DNA of 64,000 bases. It comes from Bradyrhizobium algeriense (GTDB lineage Bacteria; Pseudomonadota; Alphaproteobacteria; Rhizobiales; Xanthobacteraceae). Where the stretch lies: assembly GCF_003062295.1 (NCBI RefSeq), contig NZ_PYCN01000029.1, forward strand, positions 1-64,000, given 5' to 3'. Shown piece by piece: positions 24,662-32,346 of this stretch. The position numbers and the translations under genes were made by a program. Position 1 is the stretch's first letter. Every line of letters begins with the position of its first letter. Below the pieces are notes generated by a model. It did not search any database. It was not told where the DNA came from and saw only the letters and a program-made list of their open reading frames with translations.

Positions 24662-26170
24662 TCATGGCGCCGAGCTGCTGCAGCCTTGCTCCGCCGGCAG
24701 TTCCTCGGCATTGGGGTCGCCCGGTGCCGTCGCCCAGGCCAGTTCGACGAGCGTCACGATCCGCCGGCCGGCACCGTCAAGCTGGCAAACAATGAGGCCC
24801 TGCTCCTCGATGTAGGTCAACAGACGCCGTGCACGGCGCAACGAATGTGAGCCATAGGCGCGGGCAATCGCTGCATCGCCCGGGCAGGGCCACCCTTCCT
24901 TCGCGGCGCGGGCGATCATCATGAAGACGCCCTGCATATCCTCCGGCAGAAGTGAGGCGCGGACCGAGACATCCTGCCAGGCGTCATCCTCTGCCATATC
25001 GGAGCCGAGCCCGGCGCGGGCGCGCGTCAGCATGCGACGGAAGTCACCCAGGTCCGGCACGTCCGAACCGAGGCCCTCTATTCGGCAGCGGACCACGAAC
25101 TCCTGATAGAGAACGCCGATGGCACGGAATCCCGAATCGGGTTCCGCCATGACGGCGCGCAGAATACGGTCCACGCGCTCACGCCGCTCCGCCAGTTCCT
25201 CGGCGCTGAGTGGCTGCTCCACCGCTTCGGGACGGATTTCCAGCGCCGCGGTCTTCGCCGCCATGAGCTGGCCGAGGAGGTCCGGCGGCGACCGGCGCTG
25301 GGGCCGGTTATTTTCGGGCGGCGGTGCCGCCAGGATGATGGCGCGGGCGTCCGGTGTCGCTTCCGGCAGAGGCATCAGGCGCGGGGTCGCGTTGCGCGGC
25401 GTGGTCTCCGTCGGACCGATGCGCAGCCCCAGCGGACGGCGGGAGAGGGCCGGTCCCAGCGCCATGAATTGCCCGCGTTCCAGATCCCGGAAGGCCTCTG
25501 CCTGTCGCCGCTCCATGCCCAGAAGGTCGGCGGCGCGCGCCATGTCGATATCCAGAAAGGTTCGGCCCATCAGGAAATTGGACGCCTCGGCCGCGACGTT
25601 CTTGGCGAGCTTCGCCAGTCGCTGGGTGGCGATGATCCCCGCAAGCCCGCGTTTGCGGCCACGGCACATCAGGTTCGTCATGGCGCCGAGCGAGAGTTTG
25701 CGCGCCTCGTCCGAAACCTCGCCGGCGACTGCCGGCGCGAAGAGCTGCGCCTCATCCACCACCACCAGCATCGGGTACCAGTGGTCGCGGGCGACGTCGA
25801 AAAGCCCGCCAAGGAAGGCGGCGGCGCGCCGCATCTGGTTCTCGGCGTCGAGCCCCTCGAGATTAAGCACCGTGGAGACGCGATGGATGCGCGCGCGCTC
25901 GCCGGCGACCTGCAGGCCCCGCTCAGTATGGTCCTCGGCATCGATCAGCAGGTGGCCGAAACGGTCGGCAAGCGCCACGAAGTCGCCTTCGGGGTCGATG
26001 ATGGTCTGCTGCACCCAGGGGGCGCTCTGTTCCAGCAGCCGGCGCAGCAGATGGGATTTGCCGGAGCCCGAATTGCCCTGCACCAGCAGGCGGGTCGCTA
26101 GCAGTTCCTCAAGGTCCAGAGTAGCCGGAGCGCCTGCCGTCGTGTGTCCCATCTCGATCGCAACGGTCAT
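24662..26170 (-). CDS. HerA-like ATP-binding protein (DUF87)
   Basis: About 502 residues from ATG 26170 (MTVAIEMG); a TTG at 26182, closer to AAGGAG, is an alternative. HerA-like AAA-type ATPase: Walker A QGNSGSGKSHLLRRLLE (about 32-48), Walker B MLVVVDEAQLF (about 135), GIIATQR sensor region, and an arginine-rich tail. The C-terminal third (about 320-480) looks like a helical/winged region. Classical HerA works with the NurA nuclease in end resection, or as part of defence systems. No NurA, SIR2 or other nuclease neighbour is seen here, so the role is open. Confidence 0.8.
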   Translation of the reverse strand: MTVAIEMGHTTAGAPATLDLEELLATRLLVQGNSGSGKSHLLRRLLEQSAPWVQQTIIDPEGDFVALADRFGHLLIDAEDHTERGLQVAGERARIHRVSTVLNLEGLDAENQMRRAAAFLGGLFDVARDHWYPMLVVVDEAQLFAPAVAGEVSDEARKLSLGAMTNLMCRGRKRGLAGIIATQRLAKLAKNVAAEASNFLMGRTFLDIDMARAADLLGMERRQAEAFRDLERGQFMALGPALSRRPLGLRIGPTETTPRNATPRLMPLPEATPDARAIILAAPPPENNRPQRRSPPDLLGQLMAAKTAALEIRPEAVEQPLSAEELAERRERVDRILRAVMAEPDSGFRAIGVLYQEFVVRCRIEGLGSDVPDLGDFRRMLTRARAGLGSDMAEDDAWQDVSVRASLLPEDMQGVFMMIARAAKEGWPCPGDAAIARAYGSHSLRRARRLLTYIEEQGLIVCQLDGAGRRIVTLVELAWATAPGDPNAEELPAEQGCSSSAP

Positions 26171-26479
26171 GTCTCGACTCAAAGGCTCCTTGGCGGAGGC
26201 GGGCTTAACAACCTGATCGCAGCCCGTCGAGCGCCGATGGCCGGCCACGTCACGTTCTCCACGGTGGTCGAGCGCCATCGACTTAGACAGATGCCGGCCT
26301 TGGCAGACCTGCTGTTTTTCGTCGGTCTCGAATGAGCGTCCGAAGCGCTTCATGTCTCGCCGAGCTCGATGTCCTGGACACAGTCAACCCCGCTCTTGAC
26401 GGGGCATTCAAATAATACAGATCATCTAAAAATTGGATATTTCGGCTGGGCCATGGCGCGCAAGCGTCAAGGTCACTTG

Positions 26480-26513
26480 GCGACCTGATCAGGATTGCGA
26501 CCTAATCAGGGTT
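26480..26513. repeat. 17-bp imperfect tandem duplication
   Basis: GCGACCTGATCAGGATT (26480-26496) is followed by GCGACCTAATCAGGGTT (26497-26513), identical at 15 of 17 positions. It overlaps the stop codon of the small conserved gene on the minus strand. Confidence 0.8.
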
Positions 26514-26790
26514 GAGAGAGGTAGCGCGGCAGCTCGCGCTCGAACTCGGGAAAGTAGCGGGAGATCACGGTGATGTCGAAACGCCGCAGGATCGATCCCT
26601 GGGGTTCGCGATCAAGCAGGAATTGGAACGCCGCCTTGATGCAAGCCTCGGGCGTGTGCGTGCCCATCGTCAGCCGTTCGCAAGTATCTCTTGCCATCGT
26701 GACGTGATGGCGCGTCTCGCCGTTTCCCACATGGACGATGACCTCGAATTCGAGTGGATCGCCTTCGCCGGCTCGCTCGATCTTGATCAT
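26506..26790 (-). CDS. Small conserved hypothetical protein
   Basis: 94 residues, coding-like throughout: MIKIERAGEGDPLEFEVIVH, TRHHVTMARDTCERLTMGTH, then ACIKAAFQFLLDREPQGSIL and RRFDITVISRYFPEFEREL. The layout (beta strand pair, helix with DREP, FDITVISRYFPEFE ending) recurs in rhizobial genomes as a family of unknown function, as far as I recall. No signal or membrane segment. It stands alone between the HerA-like gene and the DegP-like gene. Confidence 0.6.
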   Translation of the reverse strand: MIKIERAGEGDPLEFEVIVHVGNGETRHHVTMARDTCERLTMGTHTPEACIKAAFQFLLDREPQGSILRRFDITVISRYFPEFERELPRYLSQP

Positions 26791-27186
26791 GGCCTGCCTT
26801 CACCGAAATCGGTTCAATTCGATTGTCGTGGCAGATCCATCCTAACACACGGGCCGACGGTTCAAAGAAACCGACGGTTCAAAGAAAGTTGTCGAGGCCA
26901 CCGCAAGTTCGGATGGAAATGAGGCGAGCGCGTGCTTCCCGGTGGAACTGTGAAGATCGCGTTGGGAGCTATGCGGGATGTTCGGTGACGAGGCGATCAG
27001 TCGGCATGGCCTTCCGGCATTTGGACGACCTTCCTTATCCACCTTGGGCTGAAGGAACTGCCGGCGCAGCAGATTGTTGAGCCACTGTTGCCGCAAGCGT
27101 CTGAGCTCTCACGGAACTGACGGCGCGCTAGACGTGCCGGCCTCTGACGTCAAAGCCGCGGTGATGCGATGACAATGGAAGCGCAC
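26791..27186. other. Intergenic region with a 17-bp tandem duplication
   Basis: About 400 bases separating divergent genes, so it should hold both promoters. CCGACGGTTCAAAGAAA occurs twice in perfect tandem (26854-26870 and 26871-26887). Otherwise nothing is recognised. Confidence 0.7.
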
Positions 27187-28410
27187 ATGGCTCGTGAAAA
27201 TCTGGCTCGTGGAAATTTGGCTTTCAACTGGCGCCGGGCGTCGATGATGGGCGGGATGACCGTTTTCGCGATTCCGGTGATCGCGAATATCGCGCAGGCA
27301 ACGGTAAATTCTCCGGGCCAGGCTTCCTTCGTGGGCAGGCCGACAACATTGATCGATCGGGTTGCTGGTACTGAAGATGGTGGTGGGCCCGGCGATTTCG
27401 CCGATCTCGCCGAAAAGGTTCAACCGACCGTGATTGCGGTGCGTTCCAAAGCGACTGCGACGCGCAAATTTGGTGCGCCTGAACAGCGCGCTCCGAAGGG
27501 GGAGATTCCAGGAGCGGATCCGGATGCGCCCGATCGAGGGAGGGCACCGACACTCGAACTGATCAATGCTGGATCAGGCTTCTTCATCTCTCCGGACGGT
27601 TATGCCGTGACCAGCAGTCACGTCGTGGAAGACAACGACACGGTCGAGATCCGAACCAGCGACGACAATGCCTATTCGGCAAGAGTCATAGGAAGGGACG
27701 CGTGGAGTGATATCGCCTTGATCAAAGTCGACGGACGCACGGACTTCAGCTACGTGAAGCTCTCTGACCAGCCCCCGCGCGTGGGTGATTGGGTGCTTAC
27801 CGCCGGAAATCCGCTTGCGGTCGGAGGTACCGTGACGGCCGGTATTGTTTCAGCGCGCGATCGCGACATCGAGGCTGGTTCAGCGAAGGATTTCATCCAG
27901 ATCGATGCGCCAATCAACAGCGGCGATGCCGGCGGTCCGAGCTTCAATACCCGGGGCGATGTCATCGGTGTCAACAGCATGATCTTTTCACCCTCCCAAG
28001 GCTCGGTGGGCGTTGCGTTTGCGGTCCCGGCCGATACGGTCAAGGCAGTGATACCGCAGCTAAAGGAGAAGGGCGCGGTCACGCGCGGATGGCTCGGGAC
28101 CAAAGTTCAATCGGTCACGCCTGAACTTGCCGACGGCCTCGGATTGAGCAATCTCCGCGGTGCGATCGTGGCGGCGGTTCAAGCCAATGGTCCCGCTGCG
28201 AAAGCCGGATTGAGAAGCGGAGACGTGATCACCTCGGTGGGTGGCGAGCCAGTCAAGAACGCCAACGAGTTGACCAAAAAAGTCGGTGCGATGGCGCCGG
28301 GCTCTTCGACCCAGCTCACGGTGCTTCGGCAAGGAAAAGAGAGCTCATTGAGCGTGACCTTGGGGCAGCAGCCGAATGAACCCAATGCGTCCGCGGCGAA
28401 TCCAAGATAG
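27187..28410 (+). CDS. DegP/HtrA-like protein with catalytic Ser replaced by Ala
   Basis: 407 residues from ATG 27187 (GGAAG five bases upstream; ATG 27169 also possible). A signal or anchor segment (MMGGMTVFAIPVIANIAQA) leads to a trypsin-like domain and a single PDZ domain (about 300-390). The triad His (SSHVV, about 145) and Asp (SDIALIK, about 175) are kept. The serine motif, GNSGGP in HtrA proteases, reads GDAGGP here, putting Ala at about residue 248 (codon GCC 27928-27930). An S-to-A change at this place is the classic way to abolish DegP proteolysis while leaving chaperone binding. The protein is probably a periplasmic chaperone or substrate-binding pseudoprotease. The rest of the fold is well preserved, so it is under selection rather than decaying. 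Confidence 0.85.
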   Translation: MARENLARGNLAFNWRRASMMGGMTVFAIPVIANIAQATVNSPGQASFVGRPTTLIDRVAGTEDGGGPGDFADLAEKVQPTVIAVRSKATATRKFGAPEQRAPKGEIPGADPDAPDRGRAPTLELINAGSGFFISPDGYAVTSSHVVEDNDTVEIRTSDDNAYSARVIGRDAWSDIALIKVDGRTDFSYVKLSDQPPRVGDWVLTAGNPLAVGGTVTAGIVSARDRDIEAGSAKDFIQIDAPINSGDAGGPSFNTRGDVIGVNSMIFSPSQGSVGVAFAVPADTVKAVIPQLKEKGAVTRGWLGTKVQSVTPELADGLGLSNLRGAIVAAVQANGPAAKAGLRSGDVITSVGGEPVKNANELTKKVGAMAPGSSTQLTVLRQGKESSLSVTLGQQPNEPNASAANPR

Positions 28411-28502
28411 CGGGCGTTGGGAGCAACTCGCGAAATCTCGCCGCGAGAAGTTCGAAGGAGCCGGGCGCATACACGCCGGAAGCATGAAGATGGAGCGTTG
28501 TG

Positions 28503-28973
28503 ATGTGTGACTACAGCCTGCATGCCGTCCAATCGCGTCCAGCGAGAGCGGGGGACGTGCTGCTAACGGGCGAATTCCCCAATACGGTGACACGCGGGTT
28601 CTCCGCGATCGGAGAGCCAGACACCGCTGTATGCCTCTTGCCAGGCACCGAACTTGCTTTCAACGAAGACGCTGTATGCGATCACCCGTTCGCGAAGCTC
28701 TACCCGCAAATGCGGTTTGGGAGCGTCGGGGCGCGGCTCGCGCGTTCCCGGCAAGTCAATCTGGGAACCAATTCGCACCATGACGCGCTGGAATTTGCGA
28801 ACGGCAGGATCGTGCTTCTGACAAAGCTCCGTCCCGGTCAAAGGGCAACGGTGCTGCAGCTTCCTGCACAGCGCGAGATCGACGGGAAGCCGTCGACGGC
28901 AGATCAGAACCAGCGCTCGTCAGAATCCCGGAAGGGCGGAGAGTTCATAGATCGCCCCTTCACGCGGGCGTGA
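28503..28973 (+). CDS. Conserved hypothetical protein
   Basis: 156 residues from ATG 28503 (a GTG lies one codon upstream). It begins MCDYSLHAVQSRPARAGDVL and contains AVCLLPGTELAF, RQVNLGTNSHHDALEF and GRIVLLTKLRPGQRATVLQL. This core recurs, to my memory, in Bradyrhizobium as a stand-alone family of unknown function. The last 35 residues are low-complexity and polar. No membrane or signal segment. It follows the DegP-like gene by 92 bases and may be co-transcribed. Confidence 0.6.
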   Translation: MCDYSLHAVQSRPARAGDVLLTGEFPNTVTRGFSAIGEPDTAVCLLPGTELAFNEDAVCDHPFAKLYPQMRFGSVGARLARSRQVNLGTNSHHDALEFANGRIVLLTKLRPGQRATVLQLPAQREIDGKPSTADQNQRSSESRKGGEFIDRPFTRA

Positions 28974-29071
28974 TGATCTTGCGAAAATCACCTAGTGATA
29001 TTTGAGCAATTCATCTCAGCAAAAGCCCGCCGGTTGGGGGGCAGGCTTCCTTTGGTTGTTGTTGCCTGCTG

Positions 29072-29398
29072 TCAGGCTGCCTTGCGAGCCTTCCGCGCGC
29101 TCTTCGCGCTGCTTCGAAGGAGATTTAGCACCGCATCAGGGTTCTTCTCGATAATCATGAGATACGCGCGCAGACCATCGAGCGGACGGGAGCGGCCTTG
29201 CTCCCAATCGCGAATCTGATTGATCGTGAACCCAAACTCTTGCGCAAAATCATCCTGCGAGAGCCCAAGCTTTTTTCGAATACCACGAACATTGATCTCA
29301 GCAGGGACATAGAGCTTGGTAGGCTTCGCGTTACCGCGCGCTATTTCAAGCGCTTCGGTCAAGCCTGCTGCGATCTTGTCGAATGCTTTCTTACTCAT
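29072..29398 (-). CDS. Helix-turn-helix antitoxin (HigA/MqsA-like)
   Basis: 108 residues. The C-terminal half is an XRE-type helix-turn-helix: IRKKLGLSQDDFAQEFGFTI and NQIRDWEQGRSRPLDG, followed by AYLMIIEKNPDAV and a basic tail. The gene overlaps the toxin gene upstream by four bases. In this class the antitoxin neutralises the toxin through its N-terminal part and represses the operon as an antitoxin-toxin complex. The toxin-first order matches higBA rather than relBE. Confidence 0.88.
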   Translation of the reverse strand: MSKKAFDKIAAGLTEALEIARGNAKPTKLYVPAEINVRGIRKKLGLSQDDFAQEFGFTINQIRDWEQGRSRPLDGLRAYLMIIEKNPDAVLNLLRSSAKSARKARKAA

Positions 29399-29769
29399 CC
29401 TGCTAACCCTCTCCGCTCCGCCAAGCTGGATTTTTTCTTTTTGTACTCATCTACGATGAGTTTGGTCAGGGCTTTCAACCCTGCCGCCTCTTTGCCGGTC
29501 AATGTTGCCTTCTCCCCTTTTGCAAATACTGTGATGAGAAAGACTGGCATTGTCTCACCAGAGTAGAACGTGACGGTCCTGTAGCCACCGCGTTTTCCTT
29601 TGCTGCGGCCCGCGAACCGAACCTTTCGGCAGCCGCCAGTGCCAACCATTTCCTCACCGGCTTCAGGGTCTTCAGCCAGAAAGGTAATGATCTCGAAGAT
29701 TTCATCTTCGGTCAGGGCAGCTTGCTTGGCGGCTGTATCAAAAGCTTTCGTGCGGGCTACAGTGTGCAC
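29395..29769 (-). CDS. RelE/HigB-family toxin
   Basis: 124 residues from GTG 29769. The HigB/RelE-like ribonuclease pattern is visible: ALTEDEIFEIITFLAEDPEAGEEM, CRKVRFAGRSKGKRGGYRTV (basic core with a conserved Arg), YSGETMPVFLITVFAKGEKATLT. Members cut mRNA at the ribosome. Coupled (ATGA) to the antitoxin downstream, and preceded by palindromic TACGTAA-type repeats that probably form the operator. Confidence 0.88.
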   Translation of the reverse strand: MHTVARTKAFDTAAKQAALTEDEIFEIITFLAEDPEAGEEMVGTGGCRKVRFAGRSKGKRGGYRTVTFYSGETMPVFLITVFAKGEKATLTGKEAAGLKALTKLIVDEYKKKKSSLAERRGLAG

Positions 29770-29778
29770 GGTCCAGTT

Positions 29779-29820
29779 ACTACGTAATTAACGCATGCAG
29801 TTGTACGTAACTTACGTAGT
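29779..29820. promoter_or_regulatory. Operator-like inverted repeats upstream of the toxin gene
   Basis: ACTACGTAA (29779-29787) and TTACGTAGT (29812-29820) form a perfect nine-base inverted pair; a third TACGTAA copy lies at about 29804-29810. They start ten bases upstream of the toxin's GTG, where toxin-antitoxin operons usually carry the autorepression site. Confidence 0.6.
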
Positions 29821-30399
29821 GCAGTCAAGTTCCGGCCGCAATAAAGCGGGCGCCGGACCCCGGTGCACCGCCATGCATGCGGCAGCGCTTTTTGCCGCGC
29901 ACCGCCGGCGAGCGGCGGTGATGGCAGGCTCGCCATGGCTCCGATAGCGGTTGAGCGCCTCGATCTGGGCGGGAAAGGTGCGGGCGAGCCTGCCCAATGC
30001 GCGCCCGGCACTATCTTGCTGACCGATGTCTTCCGCATTCGCGAGATGATGGGCACATCGCATCGCCATCACATGAACGGAAACCATCTGAGCCACCAGC
30101 ATGGCCTCGATGGAATCCTGGGTCTGATGCTCACCATTGAAATCATGAAGGAGAGGATGATTTCGTCGGGCCTCTCGCCGTTCACGCTGGCCTTCACCAA
30201 TTGCCGGAGGATGCCATGCATCGCATCGCGATCGGCGGCTCCCAATGCGCTCGCCAGAAGCTGTTCGCCAAGCTCAGGATCTGGATGATCGATGGAGAAA
30301 CCATGTGACGAGAGCTTTATCCGCGGCGTTGCGGCGGCCTTGGTTGGATCGGTCGTGGCTGTCGCCGTCGGCAGATTGAGGTCCGGAGCGGGTGTTCAT
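29812..30399 (-). pseudogene. Decayed conserved rhizobial gene (frameshifted)
   Basis: From ATG 30399, with GAGGAG seven bases upstream, the frame reads MNTRSGPQSADGDSHDRSNQ and meets a stop near 30272. The next coding stretch (DPELGEQLLASALGAADRDA, GILRQLVKASVNGERPDEII) is in a second frame. The last part (DSIEAMLVAQMVSVHVMAM, EDIGQQDSAGRALGRLART, AQIEALNRYRSHGEPAIT) returns to the first. I recall a conserved family carrying the last motifs in order. Two compensating shifts (about 30310-30340 and 30140) plus a disrupted 3' end make it a pseudogene. Its strong ribosome-binding site suggests recent decay. Confidence 0.6.
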
Positions 30400-30837
30400 G
30401 TCGATACTCCTCAGCACGCGCCGGAAGCGCGCGCGGTTCGGCAACGCGCAGGCGATGGCTCGTTGCGGCGACTTTCAATTGTCAAAAGATTTTGTGTGCA
30501 ATCGCGACAAAGGGCGGCGTTACAGCAGGCCCATAGCTAGTCTGCGCGATGATGGAGTAGTGCCGCTGATTTGCCCGACGTGTCAAGTGTTCGCGGAATC
30601 GCTCACGGTATCATGCCAGCGATTATTGCTACTTTGCATGGGGTTGTTTTCCATATTTTGTCCACGGTCGCGATGCGATCGAGCGTGCCAGTTTCGACCA
30701 TGCGTGCGGCGGGATCGAGGCGTATCGCCAGCGGTCGCAGCGGCTTTGCAATCCGGCCGGGCTTCGATCATAAAGACGCCTGAACTTCAGCCGGCCGATT
30801 TCGCCATCCGGCGACAATAAAAGAGGGAGCAAGTCTC
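30400..30837. other. Intergenic region containing a dispersed repeat
   Basis: 438 bases. It contains the probable repeat at 30556-30665, the promoter of the decayed gene (minus strand) and that of the dehydrogenase (plus strand). The forward frame across it (30392-30820) has no protein-like composition. Confidence 0.6.
30556..30665 (+). repeat. Probable Bradyrhizobium dispersed repeat
   Basis: Contains CTGATTTGCCCGACGTGTCA and, further on, CTACTTTGCATGGGGTTGTT. I recall both as parts of a frequently repeated intergenic element in Bradyrhizobium. Boundaries are approximate. Confidence 0.4.
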
Positions 30838-32274
30838 GTGGCATATTCCAATACGCAACTGTTCATCAACGGCAAATGGCGGCCGAGCCAGTCGGGCAGG
30901 ACCATCGCCGTGCTCAATCCGGCGACCGAGGAAACCATCGGCACCGTCGCCCATGCCGACCGTGCCGATCTCGACGAGGCGCTCGAAGCGGCCGCCAGGG
31001 GTTTTAAGGTCTGGCGGGCGGTGGCGCCGTTCGAGCGCTGCAGGATCATGCGCAAGGCGGCCGCGATCATGCGCGAGCGCAATGACGAGATCGCGCCGCT
31101 GATGACCATGGAGCAGGGCAAGACGCTGGCCGAGGCCAAGATGGAAGCCATGGCCGCCGCCGACGTCATCGAGTGGTTCGCCGAGGAAGCCAAGCGCGCC
31201 TATGGCCGGGTGATCCCGGCCCGCGGCCCCGGCATCTACCAGATCGCAGTCAAGGAGCCGGTCGGCCCGGTCGCGGCCTTTACGCCGTGGAATTTCCCGA
31301 TCAACCAGGTGGTCCGCAAGCTCTCCGCGGCTCTCGCGGCCGGCTGCTCGATCATCGTCAAGGCGCCCGAGGAAACGCCGGCGTCGCCTGCGCAACTGAT
31401 CAAGGCGTTCGCTGACGCGGGCGTGCCCGATGGTGTCGTCAACCTGGTCTACGGCGTGCCGTCGGAGATTTCGGAATATCTCATTCCGCATCCAGTGATC
31501 CGCAAGATCTCCTTCACCGGCTCGACCGTCGTGGGCAAGCAACTCTCCGCACTGGCGGGTCTGCACATGAAGCGCGCCACCATGGAGCTGGGCGGCCATG
31601 CGCCGGCCATCGTGTTCAAGGACGCTGACGTGTCGTCGGCGGCGAAGATTCTGGCGGCGGCGAAGTATCGCAACGCCGGCCAGGTCTGCATCTCGCCGAC
31701 CCGCATGCTGGTGCAGGACGACGTATTCCGTGAGTTCGTCGACAAGTTCGTCGAAGGCGCCAAGTCGATGAGGGTCGGCAACGGCCTCGATCCGGATTCG
31801 AAGATGGGGTCGCTCGCCAATCCGCGCCGCGTCACCGCCATCGAAGGCATGGTGCAGGATGCCGTGGGCAAAGGAGCAAAACTCGAGACCGGTGGTCACC
31901 GCGTCGGCAACAAGGGCTACTTCTACGAGCCGACCGTGGTCAGCGACGTGCCGAAGGATGCGCGCGCGATGAACGAGGAGCCGTTCGGGCCGCTGGCGCT
32001 GATCTCCCGCTTCTCGACCTTCGACGAGGTGGCCGAGGAAGCCAACCGCTTGCCGTTTGGTCTCGCGTCCTACGCGTTCACCAGCTCGACCAAGACGGCG
32101 ACCGCGATCGGCGCCGCCATCGAAGCCGGCATGGTCTCGATCAACAGCTTTGGGCTCGCGCTGCCCGAAGTGCCGTTCGGCGGCGTCAAGGATTCCGGCT
32201 ACGGCTCAGAGGGCGGCACCGAGGCGATGGACGGGTATTTCAACACCAAGTTCATCACCCAGACCGGGGTGTAA
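30838..32274 (+). CDS. NAD(P)-dependent succinate-semialdehyde dehydrogenase-type aldehyde dehydrogenase
   Basis: 478 residues starting with GTG (GGGAGC seven bases upstream). The aldehyde dehydrogenase signatures are all present: FTPWNFPINQVVRKLSAALA (about 150), cofactor motif SFTGSTVVGKQL, general base Glu in MELGGHAPAIVF, nucleophile Cys in NAGQVCISPTR (about 288), and EEPFGPLALI. NINSFGLALPEVPFGGVKDS-like wording near the end (seen as INSFGLALPEVPFGGVKDSG) is typical of the GabD-like branch. It converts succinate semialdehyde or a similar aldehyde to the acid. It stands alone, followed by strong hairpins. Confidence 0.9.
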   Translation: MAYSNTQLFINGKWRPSQSGRTIAVLNPATEETIGTVAHADRADLDEALEAAARGFKVWRAVAPFERCRIMRKAAAIMRERNDEIAPLMTMEQGKTLAEAKMEAMAAADVIEWFAEEAKRAYGRVIPARGPGIYQIAVKEPVGPVAAFTPWNFPINQVVRKLSAALAAGCSIIVKAPEETPASPAQLIKAFADAGVPDGVVNLVYGVPSEISEYLIPHPVIRKISFTGSTVVGKQLSALAGLHMKRATMELGGHAPAIVFKDADVSSAAKILAAAKYRNAGQVCISPTRMLVQDDVFREFVDKFVEGAKSMRVGNGLDPDSKMGSLANPRRVTAIEGMVQDAVGKGAKLETGGHRVGNKGYFYEPTVVSDVPKDARAMNEEPFGPLALISRFSTFDEVAEEANRLPFGLASYAFTSSTKTATAIGAAIEAGMVSINSFGLALPEVPFGGVKDSGYGSEGGTEAMDGYFNTKFITQTGV

Positions 32275-32282
32275 GCCAGATC

Positions 32283-32346
32283 GCGAAGCCAACGCGGTTG
32301 GCTTCGCTCACATAACATGGCCCAACGCTCCACCGGAGCGTCGGGC
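32283..32346. terminator. Two hairpins between convergent genes
   Basis: GCGAAGCCAAC-GCG-GTTGGCTTCGC (32283-32307) has a perfect 11-bp stem. A second hairpin, GCCCAACGCTCC-ACC-GGAGCGTCGGGC (32320-32346), has a 12-bp stem with one mismatch. They separate the convergent aldehyde dehydrogenase and kinase/phosphatase genes and probably end transcription from both sides, although no long T-run is present. Confidence 0.65.

Noticed and set aside
30392..30820. Plus-strand ORF with a CPTC motif
   Set aside because: It coincides with a dispersed repeat, and the remainder lacks protein-like composition; such ORFs are repeat artefacts.
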